Positions 42,513 through 53,424 are shown, counted from the first letter of the stretch. The stretch: DNA of 64,000 nucleotides from Tumebacillus amylolyticus (GCF_016722965.1 NZ_JAEQNB010000001.1:248001-312000), one strand, 5' to 3'. A program made the numbers and translations. Notes: a model not told the origin generated them from the letters alone.

Positions 42513-45500
42513 ATGAAGCTTTTTCTGCGCAGGAAGCAAGCGCGCATCTGGTCGCTGATCACGGCAGTTTTACTGGTCGTGCAAGCGGTTGGAGGTTCGC
42601 TGTGGCCTGCAATGGCAGGGGCAACCACGAACGGCACGTATGTGGACGGCAGCACAATTCATTTCGTTTTGCCGAAAACGTCGGTCGTCGTGGAAGCCAA
42701 GGGGGATTTTAACGGCTGGTCCGATCCCGCAGTGGCGCTGACCGATGGAGACAGCGACGGTACGTATACCGCCGATGTGACCGGACAGACGCCGAGCACG
42801 GACTACGGCTACAAATTCCTCGTTAACGGCAATTATCTGGACGGTTCGAATCTGACGGCGACGTCGGACGCGAACGGCGACTTGCATCTGAGCTACACGC
42901 CGCATTTTTCTGTGGCGGGCTCGTTTGACAACGCGTTCAACACGCACCACGATCTGACGAACACTCCGGGGACGGGGACGTATGAGTACGTCAGCGACGC
43001 GCTTGCAGACGGTGATTATACGTACAAATTCATCGCGTCGGCGGACGGACTGTCCGATCTCTGGTTCCTCGACCCGATCAACACCGCCGTTTCCAACGGC
43101 AACTCCAAGATCACCGTCGGCACACCGCCGACTCCGACCGTGCAAGCCGACCCTTTGGCTGACCAACCGGGCGGCAAGTCTAAATGGGTGGTCGTGGGTT
43201 CCTTCCAAGGCTGGAACAACGCCTCCACCGACACTCAATTGAAGCATCTCGTCGGTGACTTCTATGAGTATTCCACGGTGCTTGACGCGGGCCACTACGA
43301 ATTCAAAGTCGTGCGCAGCGGATCGTGGGACGGCTACTCCGACAACGGCAACAACTTCTCGTTCGACCTCACCGAGACGACGAAGGTCAACTTCTACGTC
43401 AACGAAGCGTTGAACCAAGTGCGCACCAACCTGCCGAACATCGCAGGCATTGCGCAGTACACCCCGCAACTGAGCGCGACCGATTGGCCGCGTCTGGTCG
43501 GCGACATCCAGACGGTGTTTGGCGAACCGGCATGGAGCCCGGACCAAGCAAAGCAGTTTTTCGTCGACTACAACTTCGACGGCTCGCTCTACAAGTTGCA
43601 ACGCTCGCTTCCGGCGGGCAAGTATGAAATGAAAGTCGTGCAAGGCGACAACTGGGGCGCGAACAACTACGGAGCGAATGGCGCCAACTTCGTGTTGCAA
43701 ACGCTCGATCCGGCTGATGTGACGTTCTCCACGACGCTTGCCGACCAAACCCTCGTAACCGATTACAAACCGGCCGACGGCAAATCGGACGGCATGATCC
43801 ACCGGGACAAGATTCAATTCGATTCTCGCTCGGTAACGTACAAAAAACCGTTCGGCGCGATCAAGGAAGGCATGGAAGACCTGACCCTGCGCATCGCGAC
43901 CGAAGCGGGCGACGCACAAGTCGTTCGTGCCGAATTGACCTCTGCAACCGGTCTTGCTTCGGCGTTCGACATGCACAAAGCCACTTCGTTTGACAACACC
44001 GACTACTGGGAAGTCACGATCCCGAAATCGACCTTCCAAGGCATCGGCGTGTGGGGCTACAAGTTCATCCTCATCGACGGCCCGACCAAAGTCGAGTACG
44101 GCGACGACACCACGCGCGGCGGTGCAGGCGTCGCTGCCGACGACGGCGCGATTCCTTTTGACCTCACCGTGTACAAAGCGGACTTCAAAACTCCGGATTG
44201 GATGAAAAACGCGGTGGTCTATCAGATTTTCCCGGACCGTTTCTTTGACGGCAACCCGGACAACAACCGTGCGAAAACGGTAGACGGGTATCGTGGCGGC
44301 GCTCCGGTTGACGGCGTCACGCAAACGTCCAAGGGCGGTTATCCGTACCAATACTTCGACGGCGGCGTAGCGAACGACCCGACCCCGAATCAAGTATGGG
44401 GCAACTGGTCGGACGTGCCGGAGAGCCCGGACCGCACCACGCCTGAGCAGAAGCCGTACTTCCCGGATGCCAAGACGGACGGCCTCTGGACGAACGAATT
44501 CTACGGCGGCGACATTCAAGGGGCACAGCAGAAGCTCAACTACTTGAAGTCGCTGGGCGTCACCGTCATTTATTTCAACCCGGTCGCATGGGCGTCTTCG
44601 AACCACAAGTACGACGCGACCGACTACAAACACCTCGATCCGATGTTCGGCGAGCCGGTTTACAACACGCCGGGCGACCCGACTTCGGGATTGGATTATG
44701 AAAAAACACGCGTGGCGTCCGACCGCGTTTTCACCGAATTCGCGAAGCAAGCACGCGCACAAGGCATCAAACTGATCGTCGACGGCGTGTTCAACCACGT
44801 GGGCGACGACTCGATCTACTTCGACCGCTACTCCAAATACCCGGAGATCGGCGCGTATGAGTTCTGGGCGAAAGTCTATGACAAAGTCAACGCGGGCACC
44901 CCGCAGGCAAACGCCATGCAAGAAGTCATCGACTCCTTCACCGCACAGATCAACCCGCTGACCGGCCAGAACTACAAGTATCCGGAAGACTTCGACTTCA
45001 CCACGTGGTTCACCGTGTCGAATGAAAAAGTCGACGGCCACTACAAGTACGAAGGCTGGTGGGGCTACGATTCCCTGCCGACCATCGACGCAACCGAACC
45101 GGCGCAGGGCGATACCGAAGGCCTGCCGGGTCAACACGAATGGAACGTTCAAGGCTACCGCGACAACGTCATCGGTCACGACTTGACGGGCCTCTCCACC
45201 GACCAATCGAGTGCGCTGATGCAATACGCAAACTCGCAGCGTTGGGAATACCTCGGCGCACGCGGCTGGCGTCTCGACGTCGCACCGGACGTCTCCGCCG
45301 GAACGTGGCAACAATTCCGCAAAGCGGTGAAATCGACCGGCGGTCTGCAAGATGCCAACGGTCAAAGTATCGACGACCCGATCATCCTCGGCGAAGAGTG
45401 GGGCGTGGCAACTCGCTTCCTGCTCGGAGACCAATTTGACTCGGTCATGAACTACCGCTTCCGTGGAGCGTTGCAAAGCTTCATCATCTCCGGCAACGCG

Positions 45501-48500
45501 CAACAATTCAACGACGCTCTGGAATCGATTCGCGAAGACTACCCGGCAGAAGCATGGAAAGTCATGCTCAACCTCGTCGATTCGCACGACACCATCCGTT
45601 CGATCACCAAGTACGACCGACCGGATTGGGAAGAAGAACACCTCGCCATCGCACCGGACGCAACCGACATGGCGATCAAGAAACAAGCGCTCACGGCAAT
45701 TTTCCAAATGGGCTATCCGGGCGCTCCGACGATCAACTACGGCGATGAAGTGGGCTTGACGGGTACCAAAGACCCGGACTCCCGCCGTTCGTTCCCGTGG
45801 ACCCGCGTAACGGAAAGCAACGGTACGTTCGCAGGTGGAGATCGTTATGCAGATTTGTTTGCAACGTATCAAAAAGCGGCCAACCTGCGCGACAGCAACG
45901 AAGCGTTCCGCACGGGCGACTTGAAAGTTGCGTATCAACAAGGCGATGTCATCGCCTATGCGCGCAAAACCGACACCAAAGCAGGTCTCGTCGTGATCAA
46001 CCGCGGCGCGAACGACGCGAGTATTGACGCAAACGTCGCCGGATTCCTGCCGGACGGTCTGACTTTGCAAGACCAACTCGGCAGTTCCGTTCAAGGAACG
46101 GTCGTCGGCGGCAAACTTTCGCTCACCGTCAAAGGTCTGAGCGGGATGATGATGACGTCCGCTCAAGACCTCGTCGCAGTGGAGCCAGTGAAAAACGTCG
46201 CGGCCGTCGGCGGCAACATCCGAGTGACGCTGACATGGGATGCTGTGGCAGAAGCAACCGGCTACAACGTCTACCGCGCTCCGATTGAAGGCGGCACCTT
46301 GCAATTCGTGGGCAGTGTGACCGACACCACGTGGTCGGACGTCAACGTGCAAAACGGCAAGAAATACTACTACACCGTCACCGCCAAAACGGACAACGGC
46401 GAGAGTGCGCTCAGCGACTACGCATCTGCAACTCCGTCGTTCCCGATCCAAAGCGTGGAGATCACCCAACAGTCCACTCCGGTGACGCTGGGTGCAGGCA
46501 ACATGACTTCGGAAATCCAAGTGACTTTGAACATTCCGGGCCTGACCGACGATGCAGCACTGGCAGGCAAGGATGCACCGAACCTGCTCGCACGCCTCTT
46601 CTACTATAAGGAAGGCACGAGCAAGGCACTGGCGATGGACACCAAACTGCGCTACAAGTCCGATACCAACGATGGGCAAAAAGTCTACTGGGCACAGTTT
46701 GAACCGACTCAGCAAGGCGCGCACTACTACTTCGCGAAAGTCTCCACCGACAACGGAGACACGTGGACCGAATCTGCGCAGACCTACGTCGACGTCTACG
46801 CCGATCCGAACGACACAACTCCTCCGGCAGCTCCGGTGCTGGCGGGAATCAACGTCGAATCCAACCAAGCCCAACTGAACTGGATGGAAAGCGATTCGGA
46901 CGTGTACCAGTTCGAAATCTACCGCAAGTCTACGGGCACCGATTTCCAATTGGTCGCCGTCCAACCCAAGACGGCCACGTCTTACGTGGACTACACCGTC
47001 AGCAACGACACGGCGTACACCTACAAAGTCGCCGCCGTTGACGCTTCTTACAACCGTGCATACTCCGCCGAACAATCGGTCACTCCGACGCTGGTTATGG
47101 TCGATGTCAAAGTGCGTGTCCACTTGCCGAACTACACGCCGGTCAAGGACGACATTTACATGGCGGGCGACCTCAACGGTTGGAACGCATCGGGCTACAA
47201 ACTCACCGTCCCGAGCGGGGCCACCTCTCGCGATGTAGTCGAGTACAGTTTCAAGATGATGGCGGGCAAGTCGATTCAGTACAAGTACACGCGCGGTTCT
47301 TGGTCGACGGAAGCTCTGACGTCGCATGATCGCAAATCGAACGACACGACCGACCCGAGTAACTACGCGTACTCGTCCACCGACACCAACATGAAATTGA
47401 CGATCAAGAACCAAGGCGGCAACCAGATGGTGGTAGACGACTACGTTCTGCGCTGGGTCGACATGCCGATGATCGTCACGATGCCGCGCATCTCGTACGG
47501 CGACAACATCGCGTACACGACGTCCGACGATCACTTCACGCTCAAAGCAAACGTTCCGTACGGCGTGAACTTCACAATCAACGGGCAACCCATCCAAGCA
47601 AGCCAAATGGATGCAGCGGGCAACGTGCTCGTCGAGAACATTCCGCTTGCTGAAGGCCAGAATCACTTCACAGTGCACATCGAACCGAGTGCGGAAACGC
47701 TGAACCTCCCGTGGTACACCGACAAGGGCCGCGCAAGCCAAGCGACCAAGTCTCTTGATTTGGACATCACACGCGATGGCAACACCCCGGACCCCGACCC
47801 GACCGTACCGGTTACCGGAGTAACTCTCAATGCGACCAATATCAAACTGTCGATGAGAAGCGCCCCGTTCAAACTGGCGGCAACCGTTCTCCCGGCCAAT
47901 GCAACGGTCAAGGATGTTACGTGGAGTTCCAGTGACACGAACGTCGCGACGGTCAACGCAGAGGGAACGATCACTGCGGTTCATCCGGGCCACGCTGTCA
48001 TCACCGTCACCACCAAGGACGGCAACAAAACCGCTTCTGCTTCTGTTAACGTTAACAATGCGAGCAGTACTGGAAACGAAAACAGCAATGGCAAGCCGGA
48101 TGACAAAACCAAAACCGTCACCACGCAAACCCTTCAGGATGCGCTGAACTCCGGCGCCTCCTCTGACAAAAAAGTCTCCGTGGACGTCGAAGGCAAAACG
48201 AAAGTCCTGCTGCCGACCAACACCGTAGACTTGCTGGGCACCAAAAACCTGGAACTCAAACAGGGCAACCTGTCCCTCGACGTTCCGACGAGCACCCTGA
48301 ACCAACTCCTCAAGCAAGGCGGAACCACGGCAGGTCAGCAAATTTCCCTGCAATTCCAACCGCTTGAAGAGCAAGCGAAACAAGACCTGCTCACCCAAGC
48401 CGGCACCAAGGGCAAAGCGAGCCTCACAGCGGCCTCGGACGTCTATGACTTCCACCTCGCGCTCGTAGGAGCAGACGGTCAGGAAACGACTTCGCTCAGC

Positions 48501-49223
48501 CAATTTGACCAACCGCTGCTCCTGACGTTCAAAGTCAGCGACAACGCGAACAAAAAGCTGATCGGCGTCTACTACCTCGCCGACGACGGCAAACTCGAAT
48601 TCGTCGGCGGCAAGCTGAACGCGGACGGCACGATGACCGTCGAGATTCACCACTTCTCCAAATACGCAGTGCTTGAATTTAACAAGCACTTCGCAGACCT
48701 CTCCACCGATCACTGGGCGGCGGGCGTCATCCAAGAATTGACCGCCAAGCACGTGATCTCGGGTACGAGCGACGACTCCTTCGAACCGGAACGCAGCATC
48801 ACCCGCGCCGAGTTCGCCGCGCTGCTCGTTCGCACGTTGGACCTGAAAGCGTCGAAAGCGGCAACCTTCACCGACGTCAACGCAAGCGACTGGTACGCAA
48901 CTTCGGTTGCGGCCGCCAACGAAGCGGGCCTCGTCTTCGGACGCACCGCATCGGAGTTTGCACCGAACGAAGGGATCACCCGCGAAGAGATGGCCTCCAT
49001 GCTCATGCGCGCCTACGAAGTGAAGTCCGGCAACAAGGCCAACGGCCTCCTCGACCTGACCTTCACCGACGCAGGCACCATCAGCCCCTGGGCGAAAGCG
49101 TCGATCCAAGGAGCTGTGAAACTGGGCTTCCTCGCAGGAGAAGAGAACAACCGCTTCCTCCCGCAAGGCAAAACCACCCGCGCCGAAAGCGCACAAGTCA
49201 TCTCCAAACTGCTTGAGAACTAA
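42513..49223 (+). CDS. S-layer-anchored amylopullulanase-type GH13 glycosidase
   Basis: A 2236-residue secreted enzyme. After a signal peptide (about 1-35) come several starch-binding-type modules (about 36-430, repeated FNGW/FQGWNN and YEFKVV motifs of the X25/CBM48-like kind), an N-domain, and the GH13 barrel with DGVFNHVG (Asp757), WRLDVAPD (nucleophile Asp922), ILGEEWG (acid Glu961) and VDSHDT (Asp1026). Then FN3 domains (about 1225-1309 and 1438-1524), a CBM20-like module (about 1530-1640, DLNGWNASGY), a Big_2 domain (about 1767-1848), and three SLH domains (about 2060-2236) for wall attachment. It should cut starch, pullulan or glycogen at the surface. GGGGG precedes the ATG; the ORF is open to 42441. 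Confidence 0.9.
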   Translation: MKLFLRRKQARIWSLITAVLLVVQAVGGSLWPAMAGATTNGTYVDGSTIHFVLPKTSVVVEAKGDFNGWSDPAVALTDGDSDGTYTADVTGQTPSTDYGYKFLVNGNYLDGSNLTATSDANGDLHLSYTPHFSVAGSFDNAFNTHHDLTNTPGTGTYEYVSDALADGDYTYKFIASADGLSDLWFLDPINTAVSNGNSKITVGTPPTPTVQADPLADQPGGKSKWVVVGSFQGWNNASTDTQLKHLVGDFYEYSTVLDAGHYEFKVVRSGSWDGYSDNGNNFSFDLTETTKVNFYVNEALNQVRTNLPNIAGIAQYTPQLSATDWPRLVGDIQTVFGEPAWSPDQAKQFFVDYNFDGSLYKLQRSLPAGKYEMKVVQGDNWGANNYGANGANFVLQTLDPADVTFSTTLADQTLVTDYKPADGKSDGMIHRDKIQFDSRSVTYKKPFGAIKEGMEDLTLRIATEAGDAQVVRAELTSATGLASAFDMHKATSFDNTDYWEVTIPKSTFQGIGVWGYKFILIDGPTKVEYGDDTTRGGAGVAADDGAIPFDLTVYKADFKTPDWMKNAVVYQIFPDRFFDGNPDNNRAKTVDGYRGGAPVDGVTQTSKGGYPYQYFDGGVANDPTPNQVWGNWSDVPESPDRTTPEQKPYFPDAKTDGLWTNEFYGGDIQGAQQKLNYLKSLGVTVIYFNPVAWASSNHKYDATDYKHLDPMFGEPVYNTPGDPTSGLDYEKTRVASDRVFTEFAKQARAQGIKLIVDGVFNHVGDDSIYFDRYSKYPEIGAYEFWAKVYDKVNAGTPQANAMQEVIDSFTAQINPLTGQNYKYPEDFDFTTWFTVSNEKVDGHYKYEGWWGYDSLPTIDATEPAQGDTEGLPGQHEWNVQGYRDNVIGHDLTGLSTDQSSALMQYANSQRWEYLGARGWRLDVAPDVSAGTWQQFRKAVKSTGGLQDANGQSIDDPIILGEEWGVATRFLLGDQFDSVMNYRFRGALQSFIISGNAQQFNDALESIREDYPAEAWKVMLNLVDSHDTIRSITKYDRPDWEEEHLAIAPDATDMAIKKQALTAIFQMGYPGAPTINYGDEVGLTGTKDPDSRRSFPWTRVTESNGTFAGGDRYADLFATYQKAANLRDSNEAFRTGDLKVAYQQGDVIAYARKTDTKAGLVVINRGANDASIDANVAGFLPDGLTLQDQLGSSVQGTVVGGKLSLTVKGLSGMMMTSAQDLVAVEPVKNVAAVGGNIRVTLTWDAVAEATGYNVYRAPIEGGTLQFVGSVTDTTWSDVNVQNGKKYYYTVTAKTDNGESALSDYASATPSFPIQSVEITQQSTPVTLGAGNMTSEIQVTLNIPGLTDDAALAGKDAPNLLARLFYYKEGTSKALAMDTKLRYKSDTNDGQKVYWAQFEPTQQGAHYYFAKVSTDNGDTWTESAQTYVDVYADPNDTTPPAAPVLAGINVESNQAQLNWMESDSDVYQFEIYRKSTGTDFQLVAVQPKTATSYVDYTVSNDTAYTYKVAAVDASYNRAYSAEQSVTPTLVMVDVKVRVHLPNYTPVKDDIYMAGDLNGWNASGYKLTVPSGATSRDVVEYSFKMMAGKSIQYKYTRGSWSTEALTSHDRKSNDTTDPSNYAYSSTDTNMKLTIKNQGGNQMVVDDYVLRWVDMPMIVTMPRISYGDNIAYTTSDDHFTLKANVPYGVNFTINGQPIQASQMDAAGNVLVENIPLAEGQNHFTVHIEPSAETLNLPWYTDKGRASQATKSLDLDITRDGNTPDPDPTVPVTGVTLNATNIKLSMRSAPFKLAATVLPANATVKDVTWSSSDTNVATVNAEGTITAVHPGHAVITVTTKDGNKTASASVNVNNASSTGNENSNGKPDDKTKTVTTQTLQDALNSGASSDKKVSVDVEGKTKVLLPTNTVDLLGTKNLELKQGNLSLDVPTSTLNQLLKQGGTTAGQQISLQFQPLEEQAKQDLLTQAGTKGKASLTAASDVYDFHLALVGADGQETTSLSQFDQPLLLTFKVSDNANKKLIGVYYLADDGKLEFVGGKLNADGTMTVEIHHFSKYAVLEFNKHFADLSTDHWAAGVIQELTAKHVISGTSDDSFEPERSITRAEFAALLVRTLDLKASKAATFTDVNASDWYATSVAAANEAGLVFGRTASEFAPNEGITREEMASMLMRAYEVKSGNKANGLLDLTFTDAGTISPWAKASIQGAVKLGFLAGEENNRFLPQGKTTRAESAQVISKLLEN

Positions 49224-49263
49224 AAAAAGGACCCAACCGCATAGGCGGTTGGGCCCTTTTTTA
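49223..49263. terminator. bidirectional intrinsic terminator
   Basis: ACCCAACCGC pairs with GCGGTTGGG(C), with A and T runs; it lies between the amylopullulanase and the convergent membrane-protein gene. Confidence 0.87.
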
Positions 49264-49674
49264 TCTCAATACGAACACCAAGAGGAACGCAATCGGTGTT
49301 GTGCAGGCAAGTAGATAATGAGATCGCCTGCGAGTAAGGCTCATCACGAGGTAGTAAAAAAATGTACCTGCGAGAAACGACTCTACAAATCCCCATTTCG
49401 CATCGCCCGTGATCGTAAGGCCGAGGAGAGAGACTAGGAATAGTGCAGCAAAACCATACATTGGTTTTTTCGCTGTCGACAACCGAGGGACAATTCGAAA
49501 CATCGCGGTTACCAAGGTTAGCGCGAGTAGAAAGGGGAGATACAGAAAAATTGCCCCAAGTATTCCGCTGTACAACCAGTCAATGTCCTTGTGCAAGAGT
49601 TGAATATCTGTCCAAAGACCGAGTCCAACCATCACGACGAGCGCAACACTGACACCTGCAGTATATCGAATCAT
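49261..49674 (-). CDS. small polytopic membrane protein, unknown function
   Basis: A 137-residue protein with about four to five hydrophobic segments and a basic loop (SLTRRRSHYL) before the last. No family recognised. The ATG at 49674 has AGGAGG 9 nt upstream; the longer frame to 49827 is not supported by a ribosome site. Its base composition is more AT-rich than that of the neighbours. Convergent with the amylopullulanase and sharing its terminator. Confidence 0.65.
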   Translation of the reverse strand: MIRYTAGVSVALVVMVGLGLWTDIQLLHKDIDWLYSGILGAIFLYLPFLLALTLVTAMFRIVPRLSTAKKPMYGFAALFLVSLLGLTITGDAKWGFVESFLAGTFFYYLVMSLTRRRSHYLLACTTPIAFLLVFVLR

Positions 49675-49982
49675 GTGAATGTCCCTCCTCTTCAAATTCA
49701 TGTACGTCTGGTGGTAACTGGAAATGCTGGTGACATCGCCATGCGCGTTGCTTACCCAGTAGTTCGACTGATTGGTCGCGAGTTCCTTGCTTGCTGACCT
49801 GAACCGCATCGTCGTGATCGCAGGCAACGACTTGAACGACTTGGATGTCGCGAAGAACTTCTACGTGAAAAAAAGAACCCGATCCATAGCGGACGGGTTC
49901 TTTTTTTGTTATCCTGTAAGTGTAATAGAATTTACGGATTTTCTATAGTTAATTTAATTACAAATAGACGGAGGGGCCATCT
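49675..49982 (+). other. 308-nt interval with a possible gene remnant
   Basis: Contains the promoter region of the membrane-protein gene (minus), then on the plus strand a short open stretch from 49772 with GC-rich, coding-like codons (ADLNRIVVIAGNDLNDLDVA) that has no start signal and runs into a strong terminator at 49867-49907. It may be the 3' end of a decayed gene left with its terminator. The last 70 nt are AT-rich and hold the promoter of the PxpC-like gene. Confidence 0.3.
49867..49907 (+). terminator. intrinsic terminator without an intact upstream gene
   Basis: AAAGAACCCG pairs with CGGGTTCTTT around ATCCATAGCGGA, followed by more T. Confidence 0.85.
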
Positions 49983-50957
49983 ATGAGCCTAAAGATCCTC
50001 AGCAGGGGGTTGTTCTCGACCCTGCAAGAAGCGTGTGAAGCCGGCGGTGCCATTGATACGTTTGCGCTGTATGCGTCCAATTTGTTGGTGGGCAACGGAG
50101 AAGGGGAAGCGGCGCTTGAGATCACGTTGCTCGGCCCGGAGATTCACTTCGAACGCGAGGCGTTGATCGCCATCTGCGGAGGAGACCTCGCCCCGTCGGT
50201 GGACGGCAAACTGATCCCGAACTGGCGACCTGTCTACGTGCACGCAGGCAGTACGCTGAAATTCACCGATGCCAAAAACGGGTTTCGTTCCTACCTCGCC
50301 GTCGCAGGCGGATTCGATGTCGAGAGTGCGCCGGAACGCCGCAAGTCCGACTTGCTGCATCTCGGACGACCGCTTCGAGAGGGGGACATCTTGAAGTTCG
50401 GCGAGTTGCCGGAGTCTGCCGCGAAGCAGTTCAATCGGTTGCGCGACGCAGCTCGCCACGAGACGTTTGCGACGACCGACTGGTTCGTCTCCCACGAAGT
50501 CATGCCGTCCTACAACGCCAAGCGTCGCATCCGCGTGTTGCGAAGCGACTCCTACGAGCAATTCTCAACCGGTTCCCGCGAGCGGGTGTTTGCCAGCCCG
50601 TTTCAGATGAAGCCGGAGACCAACCGTTTGAGCTATCGACTGGACGGAGTCTCGCTTCGAGTAGAGGAACCCACGATTGCCACATCGAACACCGTCAGCC
50701 CAAACCCGGCTCAAGTCGGGGCCATCTCCGTGCGGGAGGACCGCACTCCTTTCATCCAGATGTCCGCTCAATCGGACCCCACCCCTCACATCGCCCGCGT
50801 TATTCCCGTTGACTTCCCAGTCCTCTCACAAGTTCGTCCGGGCGAGCGAATCAAATTCCATGAAGTGTCACCCAACGAAGCCCAAGAACTGGCGTACCTG
50901 CGTCAGATGGGACTGCGCATTCTCAAAAACACGATTTTGTCTCTGCAAAGTCGTTAA
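49983..50957 (+). CDS. PxpC/KipA-like carboxyltransferase-family protein
   Basis: A 324-residue protein of the biotin-dependent carboxyltransferase-like family that includes 5-oxoprolinase subunit C (PxpC) and KipA. Family features: GLFSTLQE start, ICGGDLAPSVDG, SYLAVAGGFDV, DRTPFIQMSAQSDPTPHIARV. Normally pxpA, pxpB and pxpC lie together and split 5-oxoproline with ATP; here neither partner is adjacent. It may use partners elsewhere or have another role. GGAGGGG precedes the ATG. The next gene starts 33 nt downstream without terminator. Confidence 0.83.
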   Translation: MSLKILSRGLFSTLQEACEAGGAIDTFALYASNLLVGNGEGEAALEITLLGPEIHFEREALIAICGGDLAPSVDGKLIPNWRPVYVHAGSTLKFTDAKNGFRSYLAVAGGFDVESAPERRKSDLLHLGRPLREGDILKFGELPESAAKQFNRLRDAARHETFATTDWFVSHEVMPSYNAKRRIRVLRSDSYEQFSTGSRERVFASPFQMKPETNRLSYRLDGVSLRVEEPTIATSNTVSPNPAQVGAISVREDRTPFIQMSAQSDPTPHIARVIPVDFPVLSQVRPGERIKFHEVSPNEAQELAYLRQMGLRILKNTILSLQSR

Positions 50958-50990
50958 ACCAACCGATTCCGGCAGAAAGGAGATGTCGAG

Positions 50991-53384
50991 ATGAACTTGT
51001 GGAAGTCGAGTATTTTCTGGCGAATTTATTTGCTCAACCTCGCAATCATCTGCGTTCTGTTGACTTCCATGTTCGCCATCTCGCGCGTGACGCTGCCGGA
51101 CATCTCCCGTGGAAAATTCCAAGAGATCACCGACACCAGCGCCAACCGGCTCAAAGAGCAGGTGGGAAATGTGGTGGACTATCTTCATGAATTGACGACC
51201 TATGTCCAAGGAGACAAGGAATTTGCCTCCCACGACCCGGCGGTCATGCAATCCGAGTTGGTAGACCTCGTCAAAACCTCGGCCCTGATCGACAACGCGA
51301 CGATCTCAGACGAGGACGGCATCGTCATCGCGTCCACGCCGGCCGATCTCTCGGACACGGTGGGCGAGTACATCGGCGACCGCGAATATGTGGTCAAGGC
51401 AATGGGGAATTCATCCGCCTACCTCAGCGACGTCAATTGGACCAACACCGGACGCCCCGTGCTCGTGATCTCCATCCCGATCTTGGACGAGAACGAACAC
51501 CCGATGTATTGCATCAACCTCGCCTTGCGGTTGAGCGACAACAAACTGCTCTCCAACCTGTTTCAAAAAATCGACCTCGGCGCGGGCGGGTATGTGTACA
51601 TTTTTGACCGCAACGGGCATTTGATCTCGCACCCCGATCACTACCGCATCGGCGAAGACATCTCGCAAAATGAAGTCGTGCAAGAAGTCTTGAAGCACCA
51701 AGACGCCGGGTATCGAAAAGTCACGAACACCAAGGGCATTCTCATGGACGCGTCGTTCGCCTTCGTGCCCGAAGTCGGTTGGGGCGTCGTCGCCCAAGTT
51801 CCCGATGCCGCATCGCTCGATTCGTTTTTCTCGTTTCGCAACACGCTGCAACTTCTCAGTCTGATCGTGCTCGTCCCGCTGGCGCTCGTCACGGCCCTGC
51901 TGGCGTTGCAGATTATCAAACCGATCCGCACGCTCTACGACGCCGTCGACCAAGTCGCACGCGGCGATTACGAGTCGGACCTCGCCTTGAAGGCTTCCAA
52001 GAACGAGATCGGGCAACTCTCCAAACGCTTCAATGAAATGTTCCAAACGATCCGCAACGCTCGTGAACAGATTGAATACCAAGCGCTCCACGACCCGCTG
52101 ACCGGCTTGCCCAATCGCACGCTCTTGGCTGACCGCATCGGGCAGATGATCGCACACGCCGACCGCTCGCATACGCGGGTCGCCGTTGCGTTTCTCAACC
52201 TCGACCGCTTCAAGGCGATCAACGACTCACTGGGACACAGCATCGGAGACCGCTTGCTGTGCGAAGTGGCCCAGCGAATCAACGAGTATGTCTCGGACAG
52301 CGACACCGTCTCACGCATCGGAGGCGATGAATTCCTGCTGGCGATGCCGAACGTCGAACACATGCAAGACGTGCTGAGTGTCGTGCATGAGGTTTTGAAA
52401 TCACTGAACATTCCCTTTTTGATCGACGGGCATGAACTGTTCCTGACGGCGTCGATCGGCATCTCGTTCTACCCAAGCGACGGACTGGGCGTGGAAGAGC
52501 TGATCAAAAACGCCGACATGGCGATGCACCGCGCCAAAGAACTCGGCCGCAACATCTGCCAATTGCACACCCCGGCGATGAACACCGAAGCCGAAGAACG
52601 GCTCGTGCTGGAAAACCACTTGCGCCGTGCGTTGGAACGAGAGGAATTTCTCGTCTACTACCAGCCGAAAATCGACCTCATCTCCGGACACATCGTCGGC
52701 ATGGAAGCCCTCTTGCGCTGGAACCACAGCATCTGGGGCATGATCTCGCCTGCGAAATTCATCCCCATCGCCGAAGACACGGGGCTGATCGGGTCGATTG
52801 GCGAGTGGGTGTTGCGCACCGCCTGCGCGGACACCAAGCGCTGGCAAGACCTCGGCCTGCCGCCTCTGCGAGTGGCCGTCAACCTCTCTGCCCACCAAGT
52901 CCACCAACCGAACTTGGTGGAAACCGTCGAGGACATTTTAGAAAAAACGGGCCTGCACCCGCAGTACCTCGAACTCGAATTGACGGAAAGCATCCTCATG
53001 CAGAACACCGAAAACGTCATCGACACCCTGCATCGACTGCGCGAGATGGACATCGCCATCGCCATCGACGATTTCGGGATTGGCTATTCGTCGCTTTCCT
53101 ACCTGCAACGCTTCCCGATCTCTACATTAAAAATCGACCAATCCTTCGTCTCGTCGATCGTCCGCACCGGAGACCGCATCGACGGCGTCATCGCCAAAGT
53201 CGTGCTCGCCCTCGCGCACAACCTCGGCCTCGAATCGGTCGCCGAAGGGGTGGAGACGCCGGACCAACAAGCGTTCTTGCAAGAAGCCGGTTGCGACTTC
53301 GCCCAAGGGTTCCTCTACAGCCGTCCTATCCCTGCACAAGACTTTGAATATTTACTGTTAAAAAACGAAAGTGCCTCTGTATAG
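50991..53384 (+). CDS. membrane c-di-GMP protein: dCACHE-HAMP-GGDEF-EAL
   Basis: A 797-residue signalling protein. A first membrane segment (about residues 8-30), an extracellular dCACHE sensor (about 35-285), a second segment (about 290-312) and a HAMP linker lead to a GGDEF domain with intact GGDEF (444-448) and an EAL domain with EAL (572-574), ELTES and DDFGIG. Both cyclase and phosphodiesterase motifs look active; the inhibitory RxxD site before GGDEF is replaced by SDSD. It senses an unknown extracellular ligand and sets c-di-GMP. AAAGGAGA precedes the ATG. Confidence 0.92.
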   Translation: MNLWKSSIFWRIYLLNLAIICVLLTSMFAISRVTLPDISRGKFQEITDTSANRLKEQVGNVVDYLHELTTYVQGDKEFASHDPAVMQSELVDLVKTSALIDNATISDEDGIVIASTPADLSDTVGEYIGDREYVVKAMGNSSAYLSDVNWTNTGRPVLVISIPILDENEHPMYCINLALRLSDNKLLSNLFQKIDLGAGGYVYIFDRNGHLISHPDHYRIGEDISQNEVVQEVLKHQDAGYRKVTNTKGILMDASFAFVPEVGWGVVAQVPDAASLDSFFSFRNTLQLLSLIVLVPLALVTALLALQIIKPIRTLYDAVDQVARGDYESDLALKASKNEIGQLSKRFNEMFQTIRNAREQIEYQALHDPLTGLPNRTLLADRIGQMIAHADRSHTRVAVAFLNLDRFKAINDSLGHSIGDRLLCEVAQRINEYVSDSDTVSRIGGDEFLLAMPNVEHMQDVLSVVHEVLKSLNIPFLIDGHELFLTASIGISFYPSDGLGVEELIKNADMAMHRAKELGRNICQLHTPAMNTEAEERLVLENHLRRALEREEFLVYYQPKIDLISGHIVGMEALLRWNHSIWGMISPAKFIPIAEDTGLIGSIGEWVLRTACADTKRWQDLGLPPLRVAVNLSAHQVHQPNLVETVEDILEKTGLHPQYLELELTESILMQNTENVIDTLHRLREMDIAIAIDDFGIGYSSLSYLQRFPISTLKIDQSFVSSIVRTGDRIDGVIAKVVLALAHNLGLESVAEGVETPDQQAFLQEAGCDFAQGFLYSRPIPAQDFEYLLLKNESASV

Positions 53385-53405
53385 AGCCCTTTCGTTTTTC
53401 TTTTT
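53361..53405 (+). terminator. intrinsic terminator overlapping the end of the GGDEF-EAL gene
   Basis: AAAAACGAAAG (inside the last codons) pairs with CTTTCGTTTTT; T-rich tail follows. Confidence 0.85.
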
Positions 53406-53424
53406 ATATACAAGATTATGTATC

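Noticed and set aside
42570-49196. A 2208-codon open frame on the minus strand across the amylopullulanase gene
   Set aside because: It mirrors the codon bias of the plus-strand gene (GC-rich third positions remove stops on the other strand), has no domain-like sequence and no ribosome site; the plus frame has signal peptide, GH13 motifs and SLH domains.
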